A stretch of 64,000 nucleotides of DNA from an uncultured Oscillospiraceae bacterium (GCA_910584285.1 CAJTYK010000006.1:1-64000); one strand, 5' to 3'; shown: positions 8,691-17,541, numbered from the stretch's first letter. The notes: generated by a model from the sequence alone, not told the origin. A program made the numbers and translations.

Positions 8691-9635
8691 TCAGCCCCGG
8701 ACAAATTCCAGGGCGGACTGCGCGATGCAGGGCCCGCACAGTCCGAACTGCCTCAGCAGCTCCGCCGCCGGACCGGAGTGGCCGAACACGTCGGGGGTGC
8801 CGATGCGCCGCACAGGGGTGGGCCGTTTCTCGCTGAGCAGGGAGCACACCGCCTCCCCCAGCCCGCCGATGACGGAGTGCTCCTCGCAGGTGAGAACTCT
8901 GCCGCACTCCTCCGCCGCCTTGAGCACCAGGGCCTCGTCCAGCGGCTTCACCGTGGCCATGTTGATGATCCGGGCACTGATCCCCTGGGCAGCCAGCAGC
9001 TCGCCGGCCTCTATCGCCTCGGCCACCAGCAGGCCGTTGGCGAGGATGGCGATGTCCGTGCCCTCCCGCATGACCTCGCCCTTGCCGATCTCAAAGTGGA
9101 AGGTGGCCTCATCGTGGAACACGGGCACCGGGGAGCGGCCGAAGCGCATGTACACTGGCCCCTGGTGCTCATAGGCGGCCTTGACCATGGCCCGGGCCTC
9201 CACCTCGTCGGCGGGGGACATGACCACCATGTCGGGGATGGAGCGCATGAGGGCGTAGTCCTCCAGGCACTGGTGGGAGGCGCCGTCCTCCCCCACAGAG
9301 ATGCCGCCGTGGGAGGCGCCGATCTTCACGTTGAGCTGGGTGTAGCCGATGGAGTTGCGCACCTGCTCATAGGCCCGCCCCGCCGCAAACATGGCGAAGG
9401 AGGAGGCGAAGGCCACCATGCCCATAGCGGCGGCCCCGGCGGCAACGGCCATCATGTTCCCCTCGGCGATGCCGCAGTTGAAGTGCCGGTCAGGGAAGGC
9501 CTTGCCGAAGGTGGCGGTCTGGGTGGAGCCGGCCAGATCCGCGTCAAATACCACAATGTTGTCGTGCAGCGCCCCCAGCTCCTTCAGCGCCGCGCCGTAG
9601 CCCATCCGGGTGGCAATCTTTTTCACGTCTGCCAT
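8691..9635 (-). CDS. Transketolase, C-terminal (pyrimidine-binding) subunit
   Basis: A 314-aa subunit of a split transketolase, which moves two-carbon ketol units between sugar phosphates in the nonoxidative pentose phosphate pathway using thiamine diphosphate. It contains the pyrimidine-binding domain (FGKAFPDRHFNCGIAEGNMM, with the catalytic Glu in GIAEGNM) and the C-terminal transketolase domain (VLTCEEHSVIGGLGEAV, GTPDVFGHSGPAAELL). The partner subunit ends one base before this ATG (stop then 1 bp then ATG), so the two are translationally coupled. galM lies upstream in the same operon. Confidence 0.95.
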   Translation of the reverse strand: MADVKKIATRMGYGAALKELGALHDNIVVFDADLAGSTQTATFGKAFPDRHFNCGIAEGNMMAVAAGAAAMGMVAFASSFAMFAAGRAYEQVRNSIGYTQLNVKIGASHGGISVGEDGASHQCLEDYALMRSIPDMVVMSPADEVEARAMVKAAYEHQGPVYMRFGRSPVPVFHDEATFHFEIGKGEVMREGTDIAILANGLLVAEAIEAGELLAAQGISARIINMATVKPLDEALVLKAAEECGRVLTCEEHSVIGGLGEAVCSLLSEKRPTPVRRIGTPDVFGHSGPAAELLRQFGLCGPCIAQSALEFVRG

Positions 9636-9636
9636 G

Positions 9637-10482
9637 TCAGTTCGCCTCCAATTCTGCCAGCTTGGCCTTCAGCTCCGCCATAGCGATTTCGTACTGCTCC
9701 TGGTTGGGGGCCTTGCCGTGCCAGCCCACCTGATCCTCCATAAAGCTGACCCCCTTGCCCTTGATGGTTTTCATCAGGATGGCAAAGGGCTTTCCCTTTA
9801 CAGCTTTTGCCTGGGCGAAGGCCCTCTCCAGGGCGTCGAAGTCGTGGCCGTCAATCTCCACCGTCTCAAAGCCGAAGGCGGCCAGCTTGTCCAGGATGGG
9901 GTAAGAGCTCATCACCTGTTCCACCGGGCCGTCGATCTGGAGGCCATTGTTGTCGATGATCACCCGCAGGTTGTCCAGCTTGTAGTGGTGAGCGAACATG
10001 AACGCCTCCCACACCTGGCCCTCCTCGATCTCGCCGTCGCCCAGCAGGGTGTACACCCGGCAGGGGTTGTTCTGGAGCTTGGCCGCCAGGGCCATGCCGC
10101 AGGCGGCGGACACCCCCTGGCCCAGGGAGCCGGTGGACATATCCACCCCGGGGGTGGAGCGCATATTGGGGTGGCCCTGAAGGTGAGAGCCGATGTGCCG
10201 CAGGGTTTTCAGATCTTCCCAGGGGAAGAAGCCCCGCAGGGCCAGGGCGGCATACAGCCCCGGGGCGCAGTGGCCCTTGGACAGCACGAAGCGATCCCGG
10301 TCGGGCTTGTCCGGCTGGGCGGGGTCGATGTTCAACTCCTGGAAGTACAGGTAGGTGAACAGGTCGGCGGAGGACAAGCTTCCGCCGGGGTGGCCGGATT
10401 TGGCGGCGTAGGTGCCTTCAATGATGCCCATACGCACCTTGCAGGCGTTGATCTCCAGCGTCCTTTTCTCGTTGGCGGTCAT
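9637..10482 (-). CDS. Transketolase, N-terminal (TPP-binding) subunit
   Basis: A 281-aa thiamine-diphosphate-binding half of the split transketolase. Visible motifs are SGHPGGSLSSADL, SKGHCAPGLYAAL, TGSLGQGVSAACGMA and the TPP/Mg motif GDGEIEEGQVWEA...DNNGLQID. I chose the ATG at 10482 (MTANEKRTLEI), preceded by AGAAGGAAT; the frame is open to 10509, but that would overlap the end of galM and lacks a ribosome binding site. It overlaps nothing at its 3' end, and the C-subunit follows after 1 bp. Confidence 0.95.
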   Translation of the reverse strand: MTANEKRTLEINACKVRMGIIEGTYAAKSGHPGGSLSSADLFTYLYFQELNIDPAQPDKPDRDRFVLSKGHCAPGLYAALALRGFFPWEDLKTLRHIGSHLQGHPNMRSTPGVDMSTGSLGQGVSAACGMALAAKLQNNPCRVYTLLGDGEIEEGQVWEAFMFAHHYKLDNLRVIIDNNGLQIDGPVEQVMSSYPILDKLAAFGFETVEIDGHDFDALERAFAQAKAVKGKPFAILMKTIKGKGVSFMEDQVGWHGKAPNQEQYEIAMAELKAKLAELEAN

Positions 10483-10498
10483 GATATTCCTTCTTTCT

Positions 10499-11557
10499 TT
10501 ACAGCTCATCGGCGCAGTCGGATATGCTAAAGACGTAGCTGGTTTTGCTGAAAAACTGCTCCCCGGCCCGCAGGATGCAGGAGGGGAAGCCGGGTTTGTT
10601 GGGCGTGTCGGGGAAGAACTGGGTCTCCAGGCAGAAGCCGTGGCGGTTTCCGTACACCGCGCCGCCCTTGCCCGCGGGGCAGCCCTGGATGAAGTTCCCC
10701 GTGTAGAACTGTACCCCGGGCAGGTCGGTGCTCACGTCCATGGCGATGCCCGTGTCCGGCGACCAGGCCCGGGCAAATTTCTCTGTGGAGCGACTGTCTG
10801 CCAGCACCCAGTTGTGATCATAGCCGGCCGCCAGGGCGAGCTGCTCGAAGGGAGCGCCGATGTGGGCCCCGATGGGCTGAGCCTCCCGCAGATCCATGGG
10901 GGTGCCGCCCACCGGGGCAATCTCCCCGGTGGGGATGGAGCCGGGCACGGTGGGGGTGTAGTGGGAGGCAAACAGCTTGATATATTGGCCCTCCACGCTA
11001 CCGCTGTTGTGTCCGGACAGGTTGAAATAGGTGTGGTTGGTGGGGTTGAACACGGTGTCCCGGTCGCACACGGCCCGGTACTGGATGGACAACGCCCCGC
11101 CCTTTAGGGTATAGGTCACCTGGATGGACAGCGTGCCGGGGTAGCCCTCCTCCCCGTCGGGGCTGACCAGGGAGAGGGTGACAGAGTTGTCCGTCAGCGC
11201 CTCCACGGTCCACACCCGTTTGTCGAAGCCCACCTGTCCCCCATGGAGGGAGTTAGGTCCGTCGTTGGCGTACAGCGGATACTCCACCCCGTTCAGCGTG
11301 AACCTGGCCCCGCCGATCCGGTTGGCATACCGCCCCACCAGCGCGCCCATATACTTGTCCTGGGCCCGGTAGTCCTCCAGGGTGTCAAAGCCCAACGCCA
11401 CGTCCACCGGACTGCCGTCCCGGTCGGGCACAGTCAGGGAGCGCACCGCCCCCCCGTAGGTGATGAGCTGGCACACCATAGACCCGCTGCGCAGGGCGAT
11501 CTGCTCCACCTGGGTTCCGTCGGGCATACGGCCAAAGGCCGTCCTGTTTTCCTCCAT
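10499..11557 (-). CDS. galM: Aldose 1-epimerase (galactose mutarotase)
   Basis: A 352-aa mutarotase that interconverts alpha and beta anomers of galactose or other aldoses. Family motifs: GALVGRYANRIGGARF, NGPNSLHGG (catalytic His region), FNPTNHTYFNLSGH, GYDHNWVL and LETQFFPDTPNKPGFP with the catalytic Glu. GGAGGAG stands a few bases before the ATG at 11557. It is the first gene of an operon with the split transketolase, which suggests a shared role in sugar entry to the pentose phosphate pathway. Confidence 0.95.
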   Translation of the reverse strand: MEENRTAFGRMPDGTQVEQIALRSGSMVCQLITYGGAVRSLTVPDRDGSPVDVALGFDTLEDYRAQDKYMGALVGRYANRIGGARFTLNGVEYPLYANDGPNSLHGGQVGFDKRVWTVEALTDNSVTLSLVSPDGEEGYPGTLSIQVTYTLKGGALSIQYRAVCDRDTVFNPTNHTYFNLSGHNSGSVEGQYIKLFASHYTPTVPGSIPTGEIAPVGGTPMDLREAQPIGAHIGAPFEQLALAAGYDHNWVLADSRSTEKFARAWSPDTGIAMDVSTDLPGVQFYTGNFIQGCPAGKGGAVYGNRHGFCLETQFFPDTPNKPGFPSCILRAGEQFFSKTSYVFSISDCADEL

Positions 11558-11704
11558 AGCTCCTCCGCTCCGCCGGAATTCCGGCCCGTTTGATGTCCGC
11601 CCCCGCCGGTTGCGGGAGCGGCGCGCCGGCGCTGTGCTTTGCTGCTCCGGCCAAGGGCCGGGGCAAAAGGGCCGGACGCAGATAATTAGGAACTGCTAAT
11701 GGTT

Positions 11705-11733
11705 AGTATATCATAGTAACCCGTCGAAAACAA
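11705..11733 (-). promoter_or_regulatory. Putative promoter of galM-transketolase operon
   Basis: Minus strand: TTGTTT, 17 bp, TATACT. This would give a leader of roughly 140 nt before galM. The leader shows only GC-rich patches and no riboswitch that I recognise. Confidence 0.5.
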
Positions 11734-11801
11734 CTGTAAACCGCTTTTTTTCGTCCATTTTGTCGAATTGTCACGTCTGCCCGGAAATTTCCTTTTTCCC
11801 G

Positions 11802-11830
11802 TTGGCATCCGGGCGTTTTTTTGATATAAT
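11802..11830 (+). promoter_or_regulatory. Promoter of DUF1538-PII operon
   Basis: TTGGCA (11802-11807), 17 bp, TATAAT (11825-11830). Transcription from about 11837 would start at or after the first in-frame ATGs of the next gene, which supports a start further downstream. A TGTCGAA heptamer, the core of a Spo0A box, is at 11761-11767. Confidence 0.8.
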
Positions 11831-11885
11831 GCAAAATATGATACTCATGCGGGGGTTTGCCCCTGTGGAAAGGAAGGTGGGGCAT

Positions 11886-13418
11886 TTGCGCGGTTCCCTC
11901 CCGAAATTGAAGGAAAAGCTGCTGGAGGCGCTGAAGGCGGTGCTGCCCATTGTGGGCATCGTGCTGGCCCTGTGCTTCAGCGCGGCCCCCATCTCCCCCA
12001 GCATCCTGCTGTGCTTCCTGCTGGGGGCGGCTATGATCCTGGCGGGCATGATGTTCTTCACCCTGGGGGCGGAGGCCAGCATGACCCCCATGGGGGAGCG
12101 GGTGGGCACTGCCGTCACCCGCAGCCGGAAGCTGCCGGTGATCGTCCTCATGGGCTTTCTGCTGGGCTTTTTGATCACCATCTCCGAGCCCGACCTCCAG
12201 GTGCTGGCGGGCCAGGTGCCCGCGGTGCCCAACCTGACCCTGATCCTGTCGGTGGCGGCGGGAGTGGGGGTGTTCCTGGTGGTGGCCTTGCTGCGTATGC
12301 TGTTCGGGGTTGCCCTGCCCCCCATGCTGGTATTTTTCTACGCGGTGGTGTTTGCCCTGGCCTTCTTCGTGCCCCGGGACTTTTTGGCGGTGGCCTTTGA
12401 CTCCGGCGGCGTCACCACCGGACCCATGACCGTCCCCTTCATCATGGCCCTGGGCGTGGGCATCTCCGCCATCCGAAACGACCGCCACGCCGCGGACGAC
12501 AGCTTCGGCCTGGTGGCTCTGTGCTCCATCGGGCCCATTTTAGCGGTGCTGATCCTGGGCATGATCTTCCGCCCGGAGGAGGGGGCCTATAGCGCTCCCC
12601 TCCTCCCCGAGATCTCCGACTCCGTGGAGCTGTGGGCCCTGTTCCGGGACGGCCTGCCCACCTACATGAAGGAGATCGCCCTGTCCCTGCTGCCCATCAC
12701 TGCCCTGTTCGGGGTGTTCCAGCTGATCTCTTTGAAGCTGTCCCTGCGGACGCTGAAGAAGATCGGGGTGGGGCTGGTCTATACCTACATCGGCCTGGTG
12801 CTGTTCCTCACCGGGGCCAACGTGGGCTTTATGCCTGCGGGCAACTACCTGGGCCAGGTGATGGCCTCCCTGGAGTGGCGCTGGGCCATCGTCCCCGTGG
12901 GCATGATCATCGGCTACTTCATCGTCAAGGCGGAGCCCGCCGTCTACGTCCTCAACCGGCAGGTGGAGGAGATCACTGACGGCGCCATCTCCTCCTCCGC
13001 CATGGGGGCCAGCTTGTCCCTGGGGGTGGCGGTGTCCATCGGGCTGGCCATGGCCCGGGTGCTGACGGGCATTTCCATCCTCTGGTTCCTCATCCCGGGG
13101 TACGCCATCGCGATCATTCTGTCCTTCTTTGTGCCCAAAATCTTTACTGCCATCGCCTTCGACTCCGGCGGCGTGGCCTCCGGGCCCATGACTGCCACCT
13201 TTTTGCTCCCCTTCGCCCAGGGGGCGTGCGCGGCGGTGGGGGGCAATATCGTCACCGACGCCTTCGGGGTGGTGGCCATGGTGGCCATGACGCCCCTGAT
13301 CGCCATCCAGATTTTAGGCATGGTCTATCAGGCCCGGCAGAAGGCCGGGGCCAAGGCCCAGCCCGTCCCGGCGCTGTCCTTCGAGGCGCTGGACGACGAC
13401 GCCATCATTGAACTGTAA
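11886..13418 (+). CDS. DUF1538 family membrane transporter-like protein
   Basis: About 510 aa with 12 or more hydrophobic helices arranged as two homologous halves. Each half contains the signature VAFDSGGVTTGPMTVPF / IAFDSGGVASGPMTATF followed by DSFGLVAL / DAFGVVAM. The inverted or tandem duplication and buried polar motif suggest a transporter, but the substrate is unknown. ATGs at 11838 and 11847 lie at the transcript start. The TTG at 11886 has a strong AAGGAAGGTGGGG just upstream and gives MRGSLPKLKEKLLEALKAV, so it is preferred. The PII-like gene follows 12 bp later, a pairing that I have seen in other Firmicutes. Confidence 0.85.
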   Translation: MRGSLPKLKEKLLEALKAVLPIVGIVLALCFSAAPISPSILLCFLLGAAMILAGMMFFTLGAEASMTPMGERVGTAVTRSRKLPVIVLMGFLLGFLITISEPDLQVLAGQVPAVPNLTLILSVAAGVGVFLVVALLRMLFGVALPPMLVFFYAVVFALAFFVPRDFLAVAFDSGGVTTGPMTVPFIMALGVGISAIRNDRHAADDSFGLVALCSIGPILAVLILGMIFRPEEGAYSAPLLPEISDSVELWALFRDGLPTYMKEIALSLLPITALFGVFQLISLKLSLRTLKKIGVGLVYTYIGLVLFLTGANVGFMPAGNYLGQVMASLEWRWAIVPVGMIIGYFIVKAEPAVYVLNRQVEEITDGAISSSAMGASLSLGVAVSIGLAMARVLTGISILWFLIPGYAIAIILSFFVPKIFTAIAFDSGGVASGPMTATFLLPFAQGACAAVGGNIVTDAFGVVAMVAMTPLIAIQILGMVYQARQKAGAKAQPVPALSFEALDDDAIIEL

Positions 13419-13430
13419 GGGGGAAGCGGC

Positions 13431-14132
13431 ATGAACGAGCTATACCTCATGGCGGCCATCACCGAGCGGGCCCGGGCCCGGCAGTTCGTGGAGCTGTTCC
13501 AGCGGCACAACATCGCCGTCACCCTCAGCGCCCTGGGAGCGGGGACGGCGCGCAGCGAGCTGCTGGATTACTTCGGCCTGGAAAAGACGGAGAAGGTGGT
13601 CACCTTTTCCGTGGTCACCCGCTCTACCTGGCGAGCGGTGAAGCAGGCCATGCAGCGGGAGCTGAGCATCGACGTGCCCGGTACGGGCATCGCCTTCATC
13701 ATCCCTCTGAGCAGCATTGGGGGAAAGAAGCCCCTGGCCTTCCTCACCGACGGCCAGGATTTTGAAGCGGGGGAGGAATCTGCCTTGAAGGACACCAAAT
13801 ACGAGCTGCTGGTGGTCATCGCCAACCAGGGGTACACGGAGCTGATCATGGACGCCGCCCGGGAGGAGCAGGCGGGGGGCGGCACCGTCCTCCACGCCAA
13901 GGGCACCGGCATGGAGAAGGCGGAGAAGTTTCTGGGCTTCTCCCTGGTGAACGAGAAAGAGATGGTGTTCATCGTGGTAAAGACCGCCACCAAGAACCGG
14001 ATCATGCGCTCCATCATGGACAAGGCGGGGCTGAATAGCAAGGCCCAGTCCATCGTGTTCTCCCTGCCCGTCACCGGCACCGCCGGGATGCGGCTGCTGG
14101 AGCTGGCGGGGGACGAGACGGACGAGGATTGA
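13431..14132 (+). CDS. PII-like tandem-domain signalling protein
   Basis: A 233-aa protein with two PII-like (ferredoxin-fold) halves. The first is about residues 1-110 (LYLMAAITERARARQFVELF, TFSVVTRSTWRAV), the second about 120-225 (YELLVVIANQGYTELIMDAAREEQAGGGTVLHAKG, FIVVKTATKNRIM). PII proteins sense nucleotides or 2-oxoglutarate and bind transporters. Close coupling (12 bp) to the DUF1538 membrane gene suggests that it gates that transporter, as GlnK gates AmtB. The canonical T-loop Tyr uridylylation site is not evident. GGGGGAAGC precedes the ATG. Confidence 0.85.
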   Translation: MNELYLMAAITERARARQFVELFQRHNIAVTLSALGAGTARSELLDYFGLEKTEKVVTFSVVTRSTWRAVKQAMQRELSIDVPGTGIAFIIPLSSIGGKKPLAFLTDGQDFEAGEESALKDTKYELLVVIANQGYTELIMDAAREEQAGGGTVLHAKGTGMEKAEKFLGFSLVNEKEMVFIVVKTATKNRIMRSIMDKAGLNSKAQSIVFSLPVTGTAGMRLLELAGDETDED

Positions 14133-14135
14133 ACC

Positions 14136-14684
14136 ATGGACAGGCCGGACACACTGACCCTTAACGGGAAAGATTACGCCATCCTGCGCCTGCTGGGCAA
14201 GGGCAAGGGGGGCTATACCTGGCTGGCGGAGCGGGATGGAACACAATACGCCCTGAAGCAGATCCACCATGAGCCCTGTGACTACTATGCGTTCGGCGAT
14301 AAGCTGGCCGCCGAGTTGGGGGACTATGAGCGGCTGCGGGCCCTGGACGTGCCCCTCCCCAGGCTGCTGGACACAGATCGGAGCCGGGAGCTGCTTTTGA
14401 AGGAGCTGCTCCCGGGGGAGACGGTTTATCAGCTCGTTCTGCGGGGCGGGGTGGAACCGTGGCAGCGAAAGCAGGTCAGGGCGCTGGCCCAGACCTTGAA
14501 GGCGGCGGGGCTGAACCTCGACTGGTTCCCCACCAATTTCATGAGCCGGGACGGGGTGCTCTATTACGTGGATTACGAGTGCAACCCGTACATGGAGGAG
14601 TGGAGCTTTGAACGCTGGGGTGTACGGTACTGGGAGCGCACCCCGGAATTTGACGCCTATGCCAGAGAGCATGGGGATCTTTAA
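14136..14684 (+). CDS. Small protein-kinase-fold protein
   Basis: A 182-aa protein with a compact kinase-like pattern: glycine-rich loop GKGKGGYTWLA (21-31), a lysine in YALKQIHHE, and a catalytic-loop-like segment LNLDWFPTNFM with a following DYECNPYMEEW. The classical HRD and DFG are replaced, so it resembles the aminoglycoside/LPS-kinase or Bud32-like groups more than Ser/Thr kinases. Function unknown. It begins 3 bp after the PII-like gene and probably shares its transcript. Confidence 0.65.
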   Translation: MDRPDTLTLNGKDYAILRLLGKGKGGYTWLAERDGTQYALKQIHHEPCDYYAFGDKLAAELGDYERLRALDVPLPRLLDTDRSRELLLKELLPGETVYQLVLRGGVEPWQRKQVRALAQTLKAAGLNLDWFPTNFMSRDGVLYYVDYECNPYMEEWSFERWGVRYWERTPEFDAYAREHGDL

Positions 14685-14717
14685 GCTGCGAGAATTTACC
14701 GACAAGGACTGATTAAA

Positions 14718-15125
14718 ATGAAACGGGAAAAAAGCTGCGGAGCGGTTATCTTTCGTGAAAATAATAGGTCGCGTGATTACCTGATCCTCACCAGCACCCT
14801 GGGCCACACCACCCTGTGCAAGGGCCACGTGGAGGGAGACGAGACAGAGCACGAGACCGCCGTCCGGGAGATCCGGGAGGAGACCAGCCTGACGGTGGAC
14901 TTTGTGGACGGCTTCCGGGAGGTCATCACCTACGCCCCCAAGCCGGGGGTCACCAAAGACGTGGTGTTCTTCCTGGCCCGGCTGCGGGGCGGGGAGCCGG
15001 TCTGCCAGCCCGAGGAGGTGGCGGCCATCCGGTTCCTGCCCCTGGATGAGGCGCTGGCGGCGCTGACCCACGACTCCGACCGGGACACCCTGCGGAAGGC
15101 CCACGCCTTTCTGGAGGGGCGCTGA
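14718..15125 (+). CDS. NUDIX hydrolase
   Basis: A 135-aa NUDIX enzyme resembling bis(5'-nucleosyl)-tetraphosphatases of the MutT type. The NUDIX box runs from GHVEGDETEHETAVREI through REETSLTV, with all conserved Gly, Glu and Arg residues present. The N-terminal SCGAVIFRE and the lysine in CKGHVEGD fit the Ap4A hydrolase group. Substrate cannot be fixed from sequence. It begins 33 bp after the kinase-fold gene and ends 3 bp before the decarboxylase gene. Confidence 0.88.
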   Translation: MKREKSCGAVIFRENNRSRDYLILTSTLGHTTLCKGHVEGDETEHETAVREIREETSLTVDFVDGFREVITYAPKPGVTKDVVFFLARLRGGEPVCQPEEVAAIRFLPLDEALAALTHDSDRDTLRKAHAFLEGR

Positions 15126-15128
15126 GCC

Positions 15129-16502
15129 ATGCCCACTCCGCTGTATGACGCGCTGCGGGCGCTGGCGGACAGCCGCCCCCTGCGGCTGGATATGCCCGGG
15201 CACCACGGCGAGCCCCTGCCGGGGGGCTTCCCCTGGCCGTCCGGCATTGACTTCACCGAAAACGGCCGCACCGGGGATCTGTTCGGGGAGGAGCCGGACG
15301 AGATTCAGCAGGCGGAGTACCTCTGGGCGGAGCGGCTGGGCTTTGATTCCTGCCTGTTCCTCACCGGCGGCTCCACTCAGGGCATCCACACCGGCCTGGC
15401 CCTGTTGGCCGGGGCGGGTGGGGCCGTAGCCGTCGACCGGGGCAGCCATCGCTCCGTCTACCACGCCCTGGCCCTGCTGGATCTGGCCCCCACGTTCCTG
15501 CCCCGGCCCTGGCTGGCGGAGGAGGGGGTCACTGGCCCCATTCCGCCCGAGATGGTGGAGGAGACGCTGAACGCGCACCCGGATATTAAAACGGTTTGTA
15601 TCACCTCGCCCACCTATTACGGCGTGTTGTCGGATGTTCCCGCCATCGCGGCGGTGTGCCACGCCCACGGGGCCAAGCTGATGGTGGACGGCGCCCACGG
15701 TGCCCATCTGCCCTTCCTGGGCTACGAGGGCTACCGCGCGGCGGACGTGGTGGTGATGTCCGCCCACAAGACCCTGCCCGCTCCGGGGCAGGCCGCCCTG
15801 CTGTTCGCCAACGGCTTCTCTCTGCCGGAGCTCCAGCGGTGGGGCTCGGTGTACGGCAGCTCGTCGCCGTCCTACGTCCTCATGGCGGCTCTGGATGCCG
15901 TCCGGGCCTACATGGAGGGGGAGGGCACGGCCCGCTACCGGGACACCGTCCGGCGCGTGGGGGAGCTGAGGGGCCGCTGGCCCGCCCTCCGGGAGCGGGA
16001 CGGCCTGGCCCTGGATCCCACCCGCCTCGTTCTCACCAGCCCGGACGGGTTTGCCCTGGGGTCGGCCCTGCGGGGGCGGGGGATCTACCCGGAGATGGCG
16101 GACAAGGGCCATGTGGTGTGCATCTGTACCTGTGCCGACGGGTCGGCGGAATTCGGGCGGCTGGAGCGGGCCTTGGGCGAGACCGCCCTCACCGGCCCCT
16201 GCGCCCCCACCCCACCCCCGCCCAAGGCGCCGGAGGCCGTTCTCACCCCCCGACAGGCCCTGTTCGCCCCCCGGGTGCGCCTGCCGCTGGCGGACTGCGC
16301 GGGGCGGATTGCCGCGGGGCAAATTGAGCCCTATCCGCCCGGGGTGCCCGTCATCGCCCCCGGGGAGCGGATCGAAAAAAAACATCTGGCCTATTTGCGG
16401 GAAATAGGCTATAATAGGGACAGGACAGACATCATCGCGGAGGGACGCGATGGAGAGGGAGGCCCAGGCCATGAAGCTGATCATCGCCATCATCAACTAT
16501 GA
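15129..16502 (+). CDS. YaaO-like Orn/Lys/Arg decarboxylase-family PLP enzyme
   Basis: A 457-aa pyridoxal-phosphate enzyme of the fold-type I, basic-amino-acid decarboxylase family. Motifs: RLDMPGHHGE, GIDFTE, FLTGGSTQGIHT, VDRGSHRSVYHAL, ITSPTYYGVLSD, MVDGAHGAHLPF, and the PLP lysine in SAHKTLPAPGQAALL. The C-terminus contains EPYPPGVPVIAPGE. Bacillus yaaO is the equivalent gene just before tmk-yaaQ-holB, and the same order (without tmk) holds here. The substrate (arginine, lysine or another) is not established. The 3' end overlaps the start of darA by about 30 bp. Confidence 0.88.
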   Translation: MPTPLYDALRALADSRPLRLDMPGHHGEPLPGGFPWPSGIDFTENGRTGDLFGEEPDEIQQAEYLWAERLGFDSCLFLTGGSTQGIHTGLALLAGAGGAVAVDRGSHRSVYHALALLDLAPTFLPRPWLAEEGVTGPIPPEMVEETLNAHPDIKTVCITSPTYYGVLSDVPAIAAVCHAHGAKLMVDGAHGAHLPFLGYEGYRAADVVVMSAHKTLPAPGQAALLFANGFSLPELQRWGSVYGSSSPSYVLMAALDAVRAYMEGEGTARYRDTVRRVGELRGRWPALRERDGLALDPTRLVLTSPDGFALGSALRGRGIYPEMADKGHVVCICTCADGSAEFGRLERALGETALTGPCAPTPPPPKAPEAVLTPRQALFAPRVRLPLADCAGRIAAGQIEPYPPGVPVIAPGERIEKKHLAYLREIGYNRDRTDIIAEGRDGEGGPGHEADHRHHQL

Positions 16503-16794
16503 CGACGCCAACGCCGTCACCCAGAACCTGTCCAAAAACGGGTTCTCCTCCACCCGGCTGTCCACCACTGGCGGCTTCCTGCTGGCGGGGAACGTCACCC
16601 TGCTCACCGGGGTACAGGACGACCAGGTGCAGCAGGCCATCGACCTCATCCGGGAGTGCTCCCACAGCCGGAAGCAGATGGTGCCCGCCCTCACCGAGAT
16701 GAGCTACGGCTTCATGCCCGTCATGCCGGTGGAGGTCACCGTAGGCGGGGCCACCGTGTTCGTGGTGGACGTGGAGCGGTTCGAGCGGCTATGA
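16471..16794 (+). CDS. darA: Cyclic-di-AMP receptor DarA/PstA
   Basis: A 107-aa PII-like trimeric receptor for the second messenger c-di-AMP. The start MKLIIAIINYDDANAV, the FSSTRLSTTGGFLLAGN motif that forms the ligand pocket, and GVQDDQVQQAIDLIRECSHSR are diagnostic. I chose the ATG at 16471 since the family starts MKLIIA; an in-frame ATG at 16450 with GGAGGG upstream is the alternative. Bacillus names it yaaQ, next to holB, exactly as here. The stop overlaps the holB start (ATGA). Confidence 0.93.
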   Translation: MKLIIAIINYDDANAVTQNLSKNGFSSTRLSTTGGFLLAGNVTLLTGVQDDQVQQAIDLIRECSHSRKQMVPALTEMSYGFMPVMPVEVTVGGATVFVVDVERFERL

Positions 16795-17537
16795 TGGCGC
16801 TGCCCAAGCCCCTGTCCCACGCTTACCTGATCACCGGGGGGAGTGGGAACAGCCGGGCCGTGTTGATCAAGCGGATGACGGCGGCTTACCTGTGCCAGGA
16901 GGATGATCCGCCCTGCGGCCGATGCCGTCCCTGCCGGAAGGTGGAGGCGGGCACCCATCCGGACGTATCCCGCACCACCCCCGCCCCGGACAAACAGGAG
17001 ATCACGGTGGAGCAGATCCGCTCTCTGCGTGCGGACGCCTACATCCGCCCCAATGAGGGAAAGCGGAAGGTGTACGTCGTCAGTCCGGCGGACGCCATGA
17101 ACCCCGCCGCCCAGAACGCCCTGCTGAAGGTGCTGGAGGAGGGGCCGGCCTACGCGGCCTTTCTGCTGGATACGGACAGGCCCGGAAAGCTGCTGGACAC
17201 GGTGCGCTCCCGGTGCGAGCTGCTGTCCCTGCCGCCGGAGAACGCCCCCCCCAGCCCCGAGCTGCTGGCCCGGGCCGAGGCGCTGGCGTCGTTGCTGCTG
17301 GGCGGGGACGAGCTGGCCTGCGCCCAGGCCCTGGTGGAGCTGGAGCTGTCCAAGCCCAAGGCGGAGGAGCTGTCCGCCCTGCTGGGGGAGACGGAGAACG
17401 CCGTCTCCCGGCGGCTGGCCCAGGATCCACGCCGGGGGGCGAGGGTGCTACAGGCCCTGAAAACCGCACGGGAAAACGCGGTGTACCGCCCCGGCACGGG
17501 GCACACCCTGGGGCAGATGATCACCCGGATCTTCTGA
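16791..17537 (+). CDS. holB: DNA polymerase III delta-prime subunit
   Basis: A 248-aa clamp-loader subunit, AAA+ fold. It has a degenerate Walker A (GGSGNSRAV), a zinc-binding cluster CGRCRPC with a preceding Cys, the segment ITVEQIRSLRADAYIRPNEG, and the delta-prime/gamma motif MNPAAQNALLKVLEEG, then RSRCELLSL. Delta-prime proteins do not hydrolyse ATP, so the lost P-loop fits. The gene overlaps darA by 4 bp (ATGA), and two adjacent ATGs (16791, 16794) are possible starts. Confidence 0.92.
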   Translation: MMALPKPLSHAYLITGGSGNSRAVLIKRMTAAYLCQEDDPPCGRCRPCRKVEAGTHPDVSRTTPAPDKQEITVEQIRSLRADAYIRPNEGKRKVYVVSPADAMNPAAQNALLKVLEEGPAYAAFLLDTDRPGKLLDTVRSRCELLSLPPENAPPSPELLARAEALASLLLGGDELACAQALVELELSKPKAEELSALLGETENAVSRRLAQDPRRGARVLQALKTARENAVYRPGTGHTLGQMITRIF

Positions 17538-17541
17538 CGCC

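Noticed and set aside
8398..8704. A hidden AgrB/AgrD-type peptide gene next to the GHKL kinase
   Set aside because: No small frame with a peptide-processing pattern or ribosome binding site was found in the gap or nearby.
13440..16496. A 1018-residue open frame on the minus strand
   Set aside because: It lies opposite five well-identified plus-strand genes and its composition (Gly, Pro, His, Gln-rich) is that of a GC-rich shadow frame.
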